From contig NZ_CP011125.1 in the NCBI RefSeq assembly GCF_000737325.1, positions 6,324,001-6,388,000 of the forward strand: a stretch of DNA of 64,000 nt, in the 5' to 3' direction. A program made the translations under genes and the position numbers. Source of the stretch: Sandaracinus amylolyticus (GTDB taxonomy: Bacteria > Myxococcota_A > Polyangia > Polyangiales > Sandaracinaceae). Below the pieces are notes generated by a model that was not told the DNA's origin, searched no databases, and worked only from the letters and a program-made list of their open reading frames with translations. Below are positions 36,269-44,585 of this stretch, one piece after another (position 1 is the first letter of the stretch; each line of letters starts with the position of its first letter).

Positions 36269-37783
36269 ATGCGCCAGGAGAACAATCTCGGACGTGCGCT
36301 GGTGGCGGTGATCGCCCTCGCGATGCTCGGATGCAGCAACGAGGTCGGCCCACCGGCGAGCGGATCGTGGATCGAGATCCTCGAGCTCGAGGAGACCCCC
36401 GACGCGCTCGACGTCGAGTCGCTCGACACGTTCGAGTCGGTCGAGGTGCTCGAGGATCGGCTGGTGTTCGACTTCGACGGAGCGTCGCCGCTGCGCGTCG
36501 ATCACGTCGTCGCCGGCAACACGACCGACGGCTATCTGCGGCGCATCACGTCGATCGAGCAGGCGCCCGACGGGCGCGTGGTCGCGATGACGCGCCAGGC
36601 CGCGCTCCCCGAGTACTACCGGCAGCTGCACTTCCTCTTCCACTACCGCCCGCACCGCGTGGATCAGCCGACGGTCGCGGAGCCCGGCGTCGCGACCGAG
36701 TCGCTCGGCGGTGGATGCATGGACACCACGCCTTGCGAGATCACCGGTGGGCGCAGCTTCGGCACCGACACCGCGGGGTGCACCGCGGAGTACGGCGGCA
36801 CGCTGTTCGCCGGGCCCTTCCTCGAGACCGACCTGACCGCGAGCCTCGAGTTCGATCACGGCATCGACATCGACGGTCCGAGCGTGTGGCCGCCGAGCAT
36901 CGGCTCGGTCTCGTTCGAGCCCGACGCGTACTTCGTGGTCGACGGCTCGGTGCGCGCGGGCATGCGCCTCGAGGGCACCGGCGGCGCGCAGCTCTCGTGC
37001 GACGCGGACTTCGCGGCGCTGCTCGGCGGCGGCACGGCGCCCGAGGTGCGCCTCGCGGCGTTCGCGGTCGGCCCGGTGCCGGTCACGCTGAGCGCGGTGC
37101 CGATCCTGAACGGCTCGTTCAGCGCGGCGGCGGACGCGGGCGAGATCAGCGCCGAGGCGGGCGCCGAGGCGAGCGCGCACGCGGAGTTCGGCGTGAAGGA
37201 CGGCGAGAATCACATCGACGGCCCGACCTTCGAGTTCGACTCGTTCGCCGAGGTGTCGACGTCGCGCGCGGGATCGCTCTCGGCGAGCGGCAGCATCACC
37301 GCCGGCCTCCAGCTGCGCCTGCAGGTCGGCTGGGACTTCTCGGTGGGCCCGGCGGACGTCGACCTCGGCGCGACGGGCACGGTCGATCTCACCGGCACGC
37401 TCGGCGTGGAGTTCACGTCGGAGACCGCGGGCTGCGCGTGGAACGTCGACCTGCCGTGGTCGTGCGAGGCGCAGCTGGGCGTCGAGCTCGAGCTCGCGGC
37501 GAACGCGTTCGGCGCGGGCTTCGACTGGTCGCACGGGCACCAGTGGGATCCGATCACGCTCGCCGAGGGGTCGCTCGGCTCGCTGAGCGGAACGCTGCCG
37601 TGGTGTGGCGAGCCTCCTCCGACGACCTGTGAGGAAGGTGCGGCCACCTGCACCGACGAGCTGCTCGACAACGACGTGTGCGCCGGGATGATGGGCTTCC
37701 GCGCTTGTGGCGCGGGCCAGTACGAGCGGTGCACGTGCACCGCGTCGGGCTGGACCGGCTGTCACTCGTGCATGGCGCTCTGA
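36269..37783 (+). CDS. large exported lipoprotein with beta-rich body and Cys-rich tail
   Basis: The start at ATG 36269 is preceded by GGAGG 6-9 bp upstream; an ATG at 36245 overlaps the previous stop but has no such site. The 504-residue product has signal MRQENNLGRALVAVIALAMLGC. The body is Gly/Ala/Ser-rich and predicted beta (LSAVPILNGSFSAAADAG, AGLQLRLQVGWDFSVG), with paired cysteines CMDTTPC and CAWNVDLPWSC. The C-terminal 60 residues hold eight cysteines (CEEGAATCTDELLDNDVC, CTCTASGWTGCHSC), like the Cys-rich tails of myxobacterial surface proteins. No catalytic motif is seen. Third member of the 34495 operon. Confidence 0.78.
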   Translation: MRQENNLGRALVAVIALAMLGCSNEVGPPASGSWIEILELEETPDALDVESLDTFESVEVLEDRLVFDFDGASPLRVDHVVAGNTTDGYLRRITSIEQAPDGRVVAMTRQAALPEYYRQLHFLFHYRPHRVDQPTVAEPGVATESLGGGCMDTTPCEITGGRSFGTDTAGCTAEYGGTLFAGPFLETDLTASLEFDHGIDIDGPSVWPPSIGSVSFEPDAYFVVDGSVRAGMRLEGTGGAQLSCDADFAALLGGGTAPEVRLAAFAVGPVPVTLSAVPILNGSFSAAADAGEISAEAGAEASAHAEFGVKDGENHIDGPTFEFDSFAEVSTSRAGSLSASGSITAGLQLRLQVGWDFSVGPADVDLGATGTVDLTGTLGVEFTSETAGCAWNVDLPWSCEAQLGVELELAANAFGAGFDWSHGHQWDPITLAEGSLGSLSGTLPWCGEPPPTTCEEGAATCTDELLDNDVCAGMMGFRACGAGQYERCTCTASGWTGCHSCMAL

Positions 37784-37867
37784 AGAGATCGCGCACGAGC
37801 GTTCTCGCTGCCACGTCGCGCGCGACGCCGCTATGTTGGTGGCCCACTCGCGGAGGTCTCGGAGATC

Positions 37868-38629
37868 GTGTCGGCACGAGTCGAGTCGAGCGCCCGCAAC
37901 GAGCCCGCTGCGCAGCGCAGCAGGGCGGTCGTCGCGGGCGTGGTGTGCATGGCGCTCGGAGCGGGGTGTCTCTTCGTCTACATGCAGCAGTACGAGCAGC
38001 ACGTGACGGGCGGCGCGTACGTGCAGGTCGCGGTCGTGACGCGCGACGTGCCGCTCGGGACTCCGCTGCGCGAGGACGCCCTCGCGACGCAGGACATGCC
38101 CGAGCGCTACGTCGAGCAGCGCCACGTGCGCGGCGCGGACGTGCCGCGCGTCGTCGGCGTGCGCGTGTCGAGCGCGCTGCGCGCGGGCGAGACGCTCCTG
38201 TGGTCCGATCTCGTCACGTCGGAGGAGCACCGCGATCTGTCGAGCCTCGTGCGCGACGGGCAGCGCGCGGTGAGCATCGAGGCGGACGCGACATCGACGT
38301 TCGGCGGGCTCTTGAGGCCCGGTGATCGCGTCGACGTCGTGCTCACGACGCGCGAGGGCAACCACGACGTCGCGTCGACGATCCTGCAGAACGCGCTCGT
38401 CCTCGCGACGGGCGCGGACATCGGCGCGGATCTGCGGCGCGATCGTCAGGGCACGACGCGCGCCGGGCAGGTGACGCTGAGCATGACGCTCGAGCAGAGC
38501 CAGACGCTCGCGGTCGCCGCGGCGCGCGGTGAGCTGATGCTCGTGCTCCGCAACCCCGACGACATCACGATCGTGCAGGGGCTACCCTCGCGGTCGAGCG
38601 ACGATCTCGCGCGCGCAGAACGCCGGTGA
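37868..38629 (+). CDS. cpaB: Flp pilus assembly protein CpaB (RcpC)
   Basis: CpaB is a periplasm-facing Tad component. The 253-residue product from GTG 37868 has one membrane helix AVVAGVVCMALGAGCLFVYM (20-39), then an SAF-like domain: VQVAVVTRDVPLGTPLREDALA (52-75) and the RPGDRVDVVLTT strand. This matches CpaB/RcpC. It starts the Tad operon seen here and overlaps tadB by 4 bp. The secretin (CpaC), TadZ (CpaE) and ATPase (CpaF) genes that normally follow it are absent; tadB is next. Confidence 0.9.
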   Translation: MSARVESSARNEPAAQRSRAVVAGVVCMALGAGCLFVYMQQYEQHVTGGAYVQVAVVTRDVPLGTPLREDALATQDMPERYVEQRHVRGADVPRVVGVRVSSALRAGETLLWSDLVTSEEHRDLSSLVRDGQRAVSIEADATSTFGGLLRPGDRVDVVLTTREGNHDVASTILQNALVLATGADIGADLRRDRQGTTRAGQVTLSMTLEQSQTLAVAAARGELMLVLRNPDDITIVQGLPSRSSDDLARAERR

Positions 38630-39501
38630 TGACGACCGTGGCGGAAGGCGGCGTGTCGTCGCTCTGGCTCTGGGTCGGCGTGATCGCCTCGAGCATCGGG
38701 CTCGCGCTCTTCGTCGGCGGGACGATCGCCGGCGGGGACAGCCCGCTGCGTCGCGCATGGAACGAGCGCGCGGCGAAGGACGACGCGGATCTGCGCTTCG
38801 TGCGCGCGCGCATCGGCGGCGATGCGTACCTCGCGCTGCAGGTGCTCGCGGTCGTCGCGGGCGCGATCGGGGCGGCCGTGCAGGACGCGCTGTGGCTCGG
38901 GATCGCGCTCGGCGGCGTGGTGCTCGCGCGCGTGATGCTCGCGCGCCGACGTGCCCAGCGCATCGCGACGATCGAGGCGCAGCTCGAGACGTGGCTCGGC
39001 TCGCTCGCGAACGCGCTGCGCTCGACGCCGTCGCTCGGTGAAGCGCTCGCGGTCACGACCGACGTGGTGCGCGGCCCGATCGCGGAGGAGGTCGACACGC
39101 TGCTCAAGCAGACGCGCCTCGGCCTGCCGCTCGATCGCGCGCTGCTCGACTTCTCGGATCGCATCGCGAGCCCGCTCGTGACGAGCGCGCTCGCGGCGCT
39201 GCTCGTCGGGCGTCAGACGGGCGGCGATCTGCCGGCGATCCTCGAAGAGACGTCGGCAGGGCTGCGCGAGATGACGCGCCTCCAGGGCGTGCTCGACGCG
39301 AAGACGTCCGAGAGCCGCATGCAGGCGTACGTGATGCTCGCGATCCCGTTCGTCGTGCTGTTCGCGATCCATCGCATCGACTCCGCGTGGCTCGAGCCGC
39401 TCTCGTCGACGACGGTCGGACTGCTCGCGACGATGGTCGCGGCGGGCCTGTGGCTGGCGGCGGTCGTGCTCGCGCGACGCATCCTGGACGTGAGCCTCTA
39501 G
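38626..39501 (+). CDS. tadB: Tad platform protein TadB
   Basis: The GTG at 38626 overlaps the cpaB stop; ATG 38629 is the next codon. The 291-residue membrane protein has an N-terminal helix, two more near 70-105 and two C-terminal ones (YVMLAIPFVVLFAIHRI, TVGLLATMVAAGLWLAAVVLA). Between them the T2SSF/GspF domain reads LETWLGSLANALRSTPSLGEAL and GRQTGGDLPAILEETS. In Tad systems TadB and TadC form the inner-membrane platform that couples the TadA ATPase to pilus growth. tadC follows after 2 bp. Confidence 0.93.
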   Translation: MMTTVAEGGVSSLWLWVGVIASSIGLALFVGGTIAGGDSPLRRAWNERAAKDDADLRFVRARIGGDAYLALQVLAVVAGAIGAAVQDALWLGIALGGVVLARVMLARRRAQRIATIEAQLETWLGSLANALRSTPSLGEALAVTTDVVRGPIAEEVDTLLKQTRLGLPLDRALLDFSDRIASPLVTSALAALLVGRQTGGDLPAILEETSAGLREMTRLQGVLDAKTSESRMQAYVMLAIPFVVLFAIHRIDSAWLEPLSSTTVGLLATMVAAGLWLAAVVLARRILDVSL

Positions 39502-39503
39502 CG

Positions 39504-40400
39504 ATGATCGGCGTCAGCGCGTTCGCTGCGGTGTTGCTCTTCGCCGGCGGGCTCGGGCTCGTCGCGGGTGGGCTCGCGACCGAGCCGGTGCGGGGCCCGG
39601 TGCTGCTCGGCATGCGCGGCCTCCGGCGCGGCGAGCTGCTCGCGCGCGGTGGGTTCCTCGCGACCGTGGATCCGGTCGTGCGCTGGCTCGCGCGATGGAC
39701 GCGGCACCTGCCCTTCGCGGGGCCGCGCGTGCGTCTCGAGAAGTCGCTGCGCGAGGCGGGCGACTGGAGCGGCTACGACGTCGACGAGCTCCTCGCGCTC
39801 TCGTTCCTCGGCGCGGTGCTCGCGACGACCGGCGCGGCGGTGATGGTGCGCATCACCGATCTGCCGGGGACGATCGTGCCGTTCGCGGCGGCCCTCGGTG
39901 TGTACCTCCCGTTCCAGCACGTGAGCGCGACCGCGGCGCGCCGACAGCGCGAGATCGATCGCTCGCTGCCCGGCGCGGTCGATCTGATCGCGCTCGCGAT
40001 GAGCGCAGGCCTCGATTTCGTCGCGGCGATCGCGCAGGTGATCGCGACCGGGAGCAAGCAGCAGGAAGCGCTCACCGAGGAGCTCGCGTACGTGACGCGA
40101 CAGATGTCGCTCGGGGTCACGAGGCGTCGCGCGCTCGACGAGCTCGCGGCGCGCGTGCCGATCGAGCCGGTGCGCAACTTCGTGGGCGCGATCCAGCAGG
40201 CCGAGGAGAAGGGCACGCCGCTCGCCGACACGCTGAAGCAACAGGCCGCGACGTTGCGCATGCGGCGCAGCGTGCAGGGCGAAGAGGCCGCGTCGCGCGC
40301 GGCGGTGCTGATGATGCTGCCGCTCGTGCTGGTGATGTGCAGCATCCTCGTGGTGCTGATGGCGCCGTTCGTGATCCGAGGGCTCGATGCCGGGTTCTGA
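39504..40400 (+). CDS. tadC: Tad platform protein TadC
   Basis: The 298-residue protein has an N-terminal helix, two helices near 90-135 and a C-terminal one (AVLMMLPLVLVMCSILVVLMAPFVI). The T2SSF domain is REIDRSLPGAVDLIALAMSAGLDFVAAIAQV and AIQQAEEKGTPLADTLKQQAATLR, the second-half motif typical of TadC. It pairs with TadB in the platform. It overlaps the following gene by 14 bp. Confidence 0.94.
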   Translation: MIGVSAFAAVLLFAGGLGLVAGGLATEPVRGPVLLGMRGLRRGELLARGGFLATVDPVVRWLARWTRHLPFAGPRVRLEKSLREAGDWSGYDVDELLALSFLGAVLATTGAAVMVRITDLPGTIVPFAAALGVYLPFQHVSATAARRQREIDRSLPGAVDLIALAMSAGLDFVAAIAQVIATGSKQQEALTEELAYVTRQMSLGVTRRRALDELAARVPIEPVRNFVGAIQQAEEKGTPLADTLKQQAATLRMRRSVQGEEAASRAAVLMMLPLVLVMCSILVVLMAPFVIRGLDAGF

Positions 40401-41055
40401 CGACGTGAAAGACCCGACGACCGATCCGCTCGCCGACGCGGAGGACGTCGAGTTCCACGACGAGACGACGGTCGCGGAGCCGTCGCCCGTGTCGTCGGCT
40501 TCGAAGGCGGTCCCCGCCGAGCCGGCTGCGCTCGCGCTGCCACCGACGGTGATCGCGGAGGTCGAGGAGGACGCGGGCAGCGCGCCGCTCGCGAGCGTGC
40601 CGACGCGGACGCTCGGCCTTCCCGAGACCGTGATCACCGCGCCGATCGAAGAAGCGGGCCCGAGCGTGTCGACGCTGCGCTTTCCCGCGGCGCGCACGCG
40701 TCCGAGCGCGCTCGAGATCGTGGGGCGCGTGGTGGTCGGCGCGGCGATGACGTTCGGTGTGGGCGTGATCGTCGCGCACTTCGTCACGTCGGGCGCGGCG
40801 ATCGCGAACGGACCGCTGCACGTCGTGGTCGAGGCGAGCGACACCGCACCGACCACCGACGCCGTGACGCCGCGCGCCGCCGACGTCGATACGACGGCGC
40901 GCCTCGACACGCTGGAGCGCCAGGCCGCGGAGCACCTCGCGAGCGGTCGCCTCGAGGAAGCGAGCGAGGTGTACGCGACGCTCGCGGCGCGTGCGCCGCA
41001 CCAGCGCGCATACGGGATCGCGGCGCGCATCCTCGCCGAGAGGGCGCAACGATGA
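40387..41055 (+). CDS. Tad-operon membrane protein with helical C-terminal domain
   Basis: The 222-residue product starts 14 bp before the tadC stop. An acidic, Pro/Ala-rich cytoplasmic segment (1-105) is followed by one membrane helix IVGRVVVGAAMTFGVGVIVAHFV and a periplasmic helical domain. The last 50 residues (RLDTLERQAAEHLASGRLEEASEVYATLA) look like one TPR-like hairpin. This is like the TPR protein TadD in being Tad-linked, but the layout differs (TadD is a lipoprotein with several TPRs). Function unknown; its tight coupling argues for a Tad role. The next gene overlaps by 4 bp. Confidence 0.75.
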   Translation: MPGSDDVKDPTTDPLADAEDVEFHDETTVAEPSPVSSASKAVPAEPAALALPPTVIAEVEEDAGSAPLASVPTRTLGLPETVITAPIEEAGPSVSTLRFPAARTRPSALEIVGRVVVGAAMTFGVGVIVAHFVTSGAAIANGPLHVVVEASDTAPTTDAVTPRAADVDTTARLDTLERQAAEHLASGRLEEASEVYATLAARAPHQRAYGIAARILAERAQR

Positions 41056-41738
41056 GGCGCGCGCTCCTTTGCGTCGCTGTGCTCGCGGTCCTCGGCTGCG
41101 ACGTCGTGCAGCCCGGAACGCATCGCGTCGTGGTGCGCGCCACGCGCGACGGCGCGCCGATCTCCGGCGTCGCGATCACCGAGGGCGGCCTGCTGATCGG
41201 TGAGACCGGCGAGGACGGCGCGCTGCGCCTCGACGCGGAGCGACCCGAAGGCGCGACGCTCGAGCTCGTCGCGCGCTGCCCCGACGATCTCCGCGCGCGC
41301 CCCGATCACTTGCGCGGGCGCGTGCGCGCGTGGTCGCGGCGAGACGCGGAAGGACGCGTGTCCACGCCGCCGCTCGAGTTCGAGGTGCGGTGCGAGCGGC
41401 GGGTGCGCGACGTGGTCGTCGTCGTGGATGCCGGCCGTCCCGATCTCGACGTGCAGGTCGACGGTCACGTGGTCGCGCGCACCGACGTGGCCGGGCTCGC
41501 GCACGTCGCGATCGAGCAGCCGCCGGGACAGCGCTTCGTGGTGCGCATCGACACGTCCGCGCACCCCGATCTCGCGCCGCCGAATCCGGAGCAGCGCTTC
41601 ACGGTCGGTGCGGAGGACGAGGTCTTCTACTGGTCGCGCCCGTTCGAGGCGGATCGCGAGGAGTCGGTCGCGTCCGCCGAGCCCTCGCGCCGTCGTCGTG
41701 GTCGTCGCGGCGGCGGCGGGATCGAGAGGCTGCGATGA
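41052..41738 (+). CDS. Tad-operon lipoprotein with two beta-sandwich domains
   Basis: The 228-residue product starts MRRALLCVAVLAVLGC, a short lipoprotein signal (Cys16). Two carboxypeptidase-regulatory-like beta sandwiches follow: TRDGAPISGVAITEGGLLIGETGEDGALRL and PDLDVQVDGHVVARTDVAGLAHV, each ending in the GxTxxDG/AGxA turn of such domains. The C-terminus is Arg/Gly-rich (RRRRGRRGGGG). Located between tadC and the pilin gene, it is a candidate outer-membrane pilotin or surface-exposed accessory. The following pilin gene overlaps by 4 bp (ATGA). Confidence 0.75.
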   Translation: MRRALLCVAVLAVLGCDVVQPGTHRVVVRATRDGAPISGVAITEGGLLIGETGEDGALRLDAERPEGATLELVARCPDDLRARPDHLRGRVRAWSRRDAEGRVSTPPLEFEVRCERRVRDVVVVVDAGRPDLDVQVDGHVVARTDVAGLAHVAIEQPPGQRFVVRIDTSAHPDLAPPNPEQRFTVGAEDEVFYWSRPFEADREESVASAEPSRRRRGRRGGGGIERLR

Positions 41739-41938
41739 CGATGCGCCGGACGAAGACGCGTCGCGCGCCGGGCGAGCCCGCGCTGCACCACGACGAGCGT
41801 GGTGCCTATCAGGTCGAGTACCTCGCGGTGCTCGTGCTCGTCTCGCTCGTGACCGCGTTCGCGATCGCGACGGTCGCGATCCCGCTGGTGCTCTATCACG
41901 CCTCGATCCGCGAGGCGGTCACGTCGCCGGTGCCGTGA
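41735..41938 (+). CDS. Flp-type prepilin, major or minor pilin
   Basis: The 67-residue product has a 23-residue leader ending in DERG, then AYQVEYLAVLVLVSLVTAFAIATVAI. Cleavage after Gly leaves Glu at +5 followed by Tyr, the signature of Flp/Tad pilins (G/xxxxEY), and the helix forms the pilus core. The mature pilin would be about 44 residues, like Flp. It lies inside the Tad operon, overlapping the lipoprotein gene and followed 1 bp later by tadE. It is the only Flp-like gene in the window; whether it is the major subunit cannot be seen from sequence. Confidence 0.8.
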   Translation: MTMRRTKTRRAPGEPALHHDERGAYQVEYLAVLVLVSLVTAFAIATVAIPLVLYHASIREAVTSPVP

Positions 41939-41939
41939 C

Positions 41940-42587
41940 ATGCGCAGCGTGTGGAAGAGCGAAGAGGGTGCGGCGTACGTCGAGTTCCTGCTCGCGTTCG
42001 TCCCGATCCTCACGCTCTTCCTCGGGCTCGTGCAGATCGGTCTGCTCTACGCGGGGAACCTCGTGGTGCAGCACGCGGCGCATCGCGCGGTGCGCTCCGC
42101 GATGACGGTGCTCGACGACGATCCCCGCTACTACGAGGGCGAGCCGCGGCTGGTGATCGACGGGCGCAGCGCGACGGCGGACGAGCTCGCGGATCAGCTC
42201 GCGCGGCGCGACGATCCGTCGTCGGCGCCGCGCCGGCGCCCGCTCTCGCGCCGGGCCGCGATCGAGCTCGCGGCGATGACGGTGATCGCGGCGATCGAGC
42301 CGCGCGACGGCGACAGCATCGCCGACGCGCTCGGCACGCCCGATCTCGCGATGCGCGCCGACGCGGTGCGCGCCGCGACGACGATCGACGTGCGCGTGCA
42401 TCGACCGAGCGGCGACGCCGTGCCGCCCGAGGTGCGCATCCGCATCACGCACGGCTTCGCGTGCCGCGTGCCCGTGGTGCGCCGGCTGATCTGCACCAGC
42501 GGTCGACGCCCGATCGAGGCCGACGACTGGGGCACGGTGCACGTCGGCGACATGAATTACGGCGACGGCGACTGGGGGGCCCCGTGA
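41940..42587 (+). CDS. tadE: TadE-like pseudopilin
   Basis: The 215-residue product begins with a short leader RSVWKSEEG and the prepilin-type helix AAYVEFLLAFVPILTLFLGLVQIG, with Glu at +5 after the Gly. TadE-type proteins are minor pseudopilins processed by the Tad prepilin peptidase. The periplasmic part is mixed alpha/beta with a C-terminal pair of cysteines (CRVPVVRRLICTSG). Its last 31 bp overlap the 3' end of the opposite-strand gene at 42557. Confidence 0.88.
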   Translation: MRSVWKSEEGAAYVEFLLAFVPILTLFLGLVQIGLLYAGNLVVQHAAHRAVRSAMTVLDDDPRYYEGEPRLVIDGRSATADELADQLARRDDPSSAPRRRPLSRRAAIELAAMTVIAAIEPRDGDSIADALGTPDLAMRADAVRAATTIDVRVHRPSGDAVPPEVRIRITHGFACRVPVVRRLICTSGRRPIEADDWGTVHVGDMNYGDGDWGAP

Positions 42588-43399
42588 GCGCCTGCGATCG
42601 CCACCAGCGTTCCGTCGTCGCGCAGCACGAGGTGCACGCGCCGTCCGCCGCGATCGGCGACGAGCACGCGCGCGCCGAGCTCGTCGCCGGACGCCACCGG
42701 CGCGCTCCAGCCGCGCGAAGGAAGCGCGCCCTGCGCCCATCGCTCGAGCGCCTCGGGATCGTCGTGCACGTCGTAGATCACCATCTGATCGCGCCCGTCC
42801 TCGCGCACGAAGCTGAAACGCCGGCGCGCGCCCGACGGCAGCGGAAGCTCGGGGACGTCGTCGCCGCGTGTGTCCGCGTGCGCGAGATCGTCGTAACGAA
42901 CCGCGGCGTCCGTCCACACGATCACGAAGCGCACGCCGGTCGCATCGCGCCGCGCGTACGCGTAGCGCATCGCGCCGCTCGCCGCGCGATCGAGGCACAC
43001 CACGAAGCCGCGATCGTCCTGCATCACGCTGGTGATCCCCGCGGTCTCCTCGGAAGGAGCCGATGCGATGACTGACGGCGCACGCATCGCGTCGGCGAGC
43101 GCGAGCGGATCGATCGGCGGCGACGCGCACGCCGCGCGCGCCACGTCGAGCGTGCGATCGAGCGTGCCCGCGCTGCGCCCCGCGACCGCGCTCACCGCGA
43201 CGCCGTTGAGCCGGAAGCGCGTCGCGCGCGGCGCCTCGGGATCGATCATCGCGCCGTCGAGCAGCTGCGCGCCGAGCACGCCGAGCCCCGCGTCGTCCTC
43301 GCGCGCCGGCGGCGCGCTGCGCATGCCGATCCACGCGATGGCGATCATCGCCGACGTCATCAGCCCGGCGCCGACGATCGCGACGCGTCGATCCTGCAT
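42557..43399 (-). CDS. opposite-strand membrane-anchored protein inside the Tad operon
   Basis: The 280-residue product has an N-terminal helix VAIVGAGLMTSAMIAIAWIGM after a short MQDRR start, then a periplasmic domain with two cysteines in a loop (ARAACASPP, VCLDRAASG). The sequence has clear protein character: balanced hydrophobic strands (GFVVCLDRAAS, VRFVIVWTDAAVRYDD, RVHLVLRDDGTLVAIAG). No known family is recognised. It runs head-on against the Tad genes on both sides: its 3' end overlaps tadE by 31 bp and its start is 52 bp from the next Tad gene's first ATG. It may be a regulator or anti-sense brake on the operon. Confidence 0.72.
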   Translation of the reverse strand: MQDRRVAIVGAGLMTSAMIAIAWIGMRSAPPAREDDAGLGVLGAQLLDGAMIDPEAPRATRFRLNGVAVSAVAGRSAGTLDRTLDVARAACASPPIDPLALADAMRAPSVIASAPSEETAGITSVMQDDRGFVVCLDRAASGAMRYAYARRDATGVRFVIVWTDAAVRYDDLAHADTRGDDVPELPLPSGARRRFSFVREDGRDQMVIYDVHDDPEALERWAQGALPSRGWSAPVASGDELGARVLVADRGGRRVHLVLRDDGTLVAIAGAHGAPQSPSP

Positions 43400-43451
43400 C
43401 GCCGCGCAGCATAGCCGCGCGTCGCTGATCCGCGACGAGGGCGGCGCGATC

Positions 43452-44585
43452 ATGGTGGTCGGCCTCTTCATGTCCGTCTTCCTCGTCGGCGCGCTCTACG
43501 CGCTCGCCGGCGTGGGCGCGACGGTCGCGTACCAAGAGCGCATGCAGCAGGCCGCGGACGAGGCCGCGTTCTCCGCGGCGGTCGGTCACGCGACGAGCAT
43601 GAACGCGATCGCGACCGTGAACGCGGCGAGCTCGGTCTCGCTCGCGGTGCTCGCAGGCGCGACGCTCACCGAGAGCGCGGCCGATCTGTGTGTGCGCTTC
43701 GGGATCATCACCGGCGAGGGCAACCCGCGCAGCGAGTACCCCGCGCCCGACGGCTTCTGCCGCCAGCTCCTCGATCGCTACTCCGGCGCGCGCGCCGAGA
43801 TGCAGCCTCAGCTCGTCGAGGAGCTCCGGCGCGGCACCGACGCCGCCGACGCGGTCGCGCGCGAGACGCCGCGCCTCGCCGCCGACGAGGTCGAGAGCGT
43901 GCTGCGCTCGCGGCTCGGTCGCGACCTGCGACACGGCTTCTTCGTGCGCCGCCCGATGGCCGCAGTGCCCTCGGGGACGGCCGCGTTCTGCGCGCTCGCG
44001 AACCTGCACACGCATCGGCTCGCGGAGATCGCGATGGGCCTCGACATGGCGTACCGCATCATCGGCGAGGACAACGCGCACATCGGTCGGGACCTCCCGT
44101 ACTGCCCCGAGGTCGACGGCGTCGACGCGTACGTGCCCGCGCCCGCGAACCGCCCCGTGGGCACCGAGCCCTACCAGGTTCGCGTCATCGCGATCGGCGA
44201 CAGCCCGCGCCTTCGCGTGCTCGAGCAGGGCGTGAACGTCGCGCGCATCTTCAGCACGCAGTGGGTCGACGTCGGGCGCGGATCGCCGAGCGACATGGGC
44301 ACGGTCGCGAGCGTCGTGGTCGCGCAGGCCGAGTACTACTCGACGTGGCACCTCGCGAACTCCGGCGACGATCTCGCGGAGCACTCGGTGGAAGAAGAAG
44401 CGTTCCGCACCGAGTGGCGCGCCCGATTGCGCCGCTGGCGCTTCCCGACCGGCGGCTCGGCCGATCCCGCGATCGCCGACCCGCTCTACGAAGAGTGGCT
44501 CCGCAGCACGGTGCTGCCGGAGTGTGGCGGCGCATGCGCCGACGTCGTCGACGATCTCTGGGCAGCACGTGATGCGCTTCATTGA
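43452..44585 (+). CDS. TadG-like pseudopilin with uncertain start
   Basis: The frame holds the TadG-type N-terminus: RDEGGAIMVVGLFMSVFLVGALYALAG, then a long periplasmic region with cysteines and the helix EAAFSAAVGHATSMNAIATVNAASS typical of 'Tad-like' proteins. From the first ATG (43452) it is 377 residues. The conserved RDEGGA lies upstream of that ATG, and the only initiation codons before it are a CTG at 43425 and an ATG at 43338 that overlaps the divergent gene, so the true start is unclear. It overlaps the following gene by 14 bp. It should cap or initiate the Flp pilus. Confidence 0.78.
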   Translation: MVVGLFMSVFLVGALYALAGVGATVAYQERMQQAADEAAFSAAVGHATSMNAIATVNAASSVSLAVLAGATLTESAADLCVRFGIITGEGNPRSEYPAPDGFCRQLLDRYSGARAEMQPQLVEELRRGTDAADAVARETPRLAADEVESVLRSRLGRDLRHGFFVRRPMAAVPSGTAAFCALANLHTHRLAEIAMGLDMAYRIIGEDNAHIGRDLPYCPEVDGVDAYVPAPANRPVGTEPYQVRVIAIGDSPRLRVLEQGVNVARIFSTQWVDVGRGSPSDMGTVASVVVAQAEYYSTWHLANSGDDLAEHSVEEEAFRTEWRARLRRWRFPTGGSADPAIADPLYEEWLRSTVLPECGGACADVVDDLWAARDALH

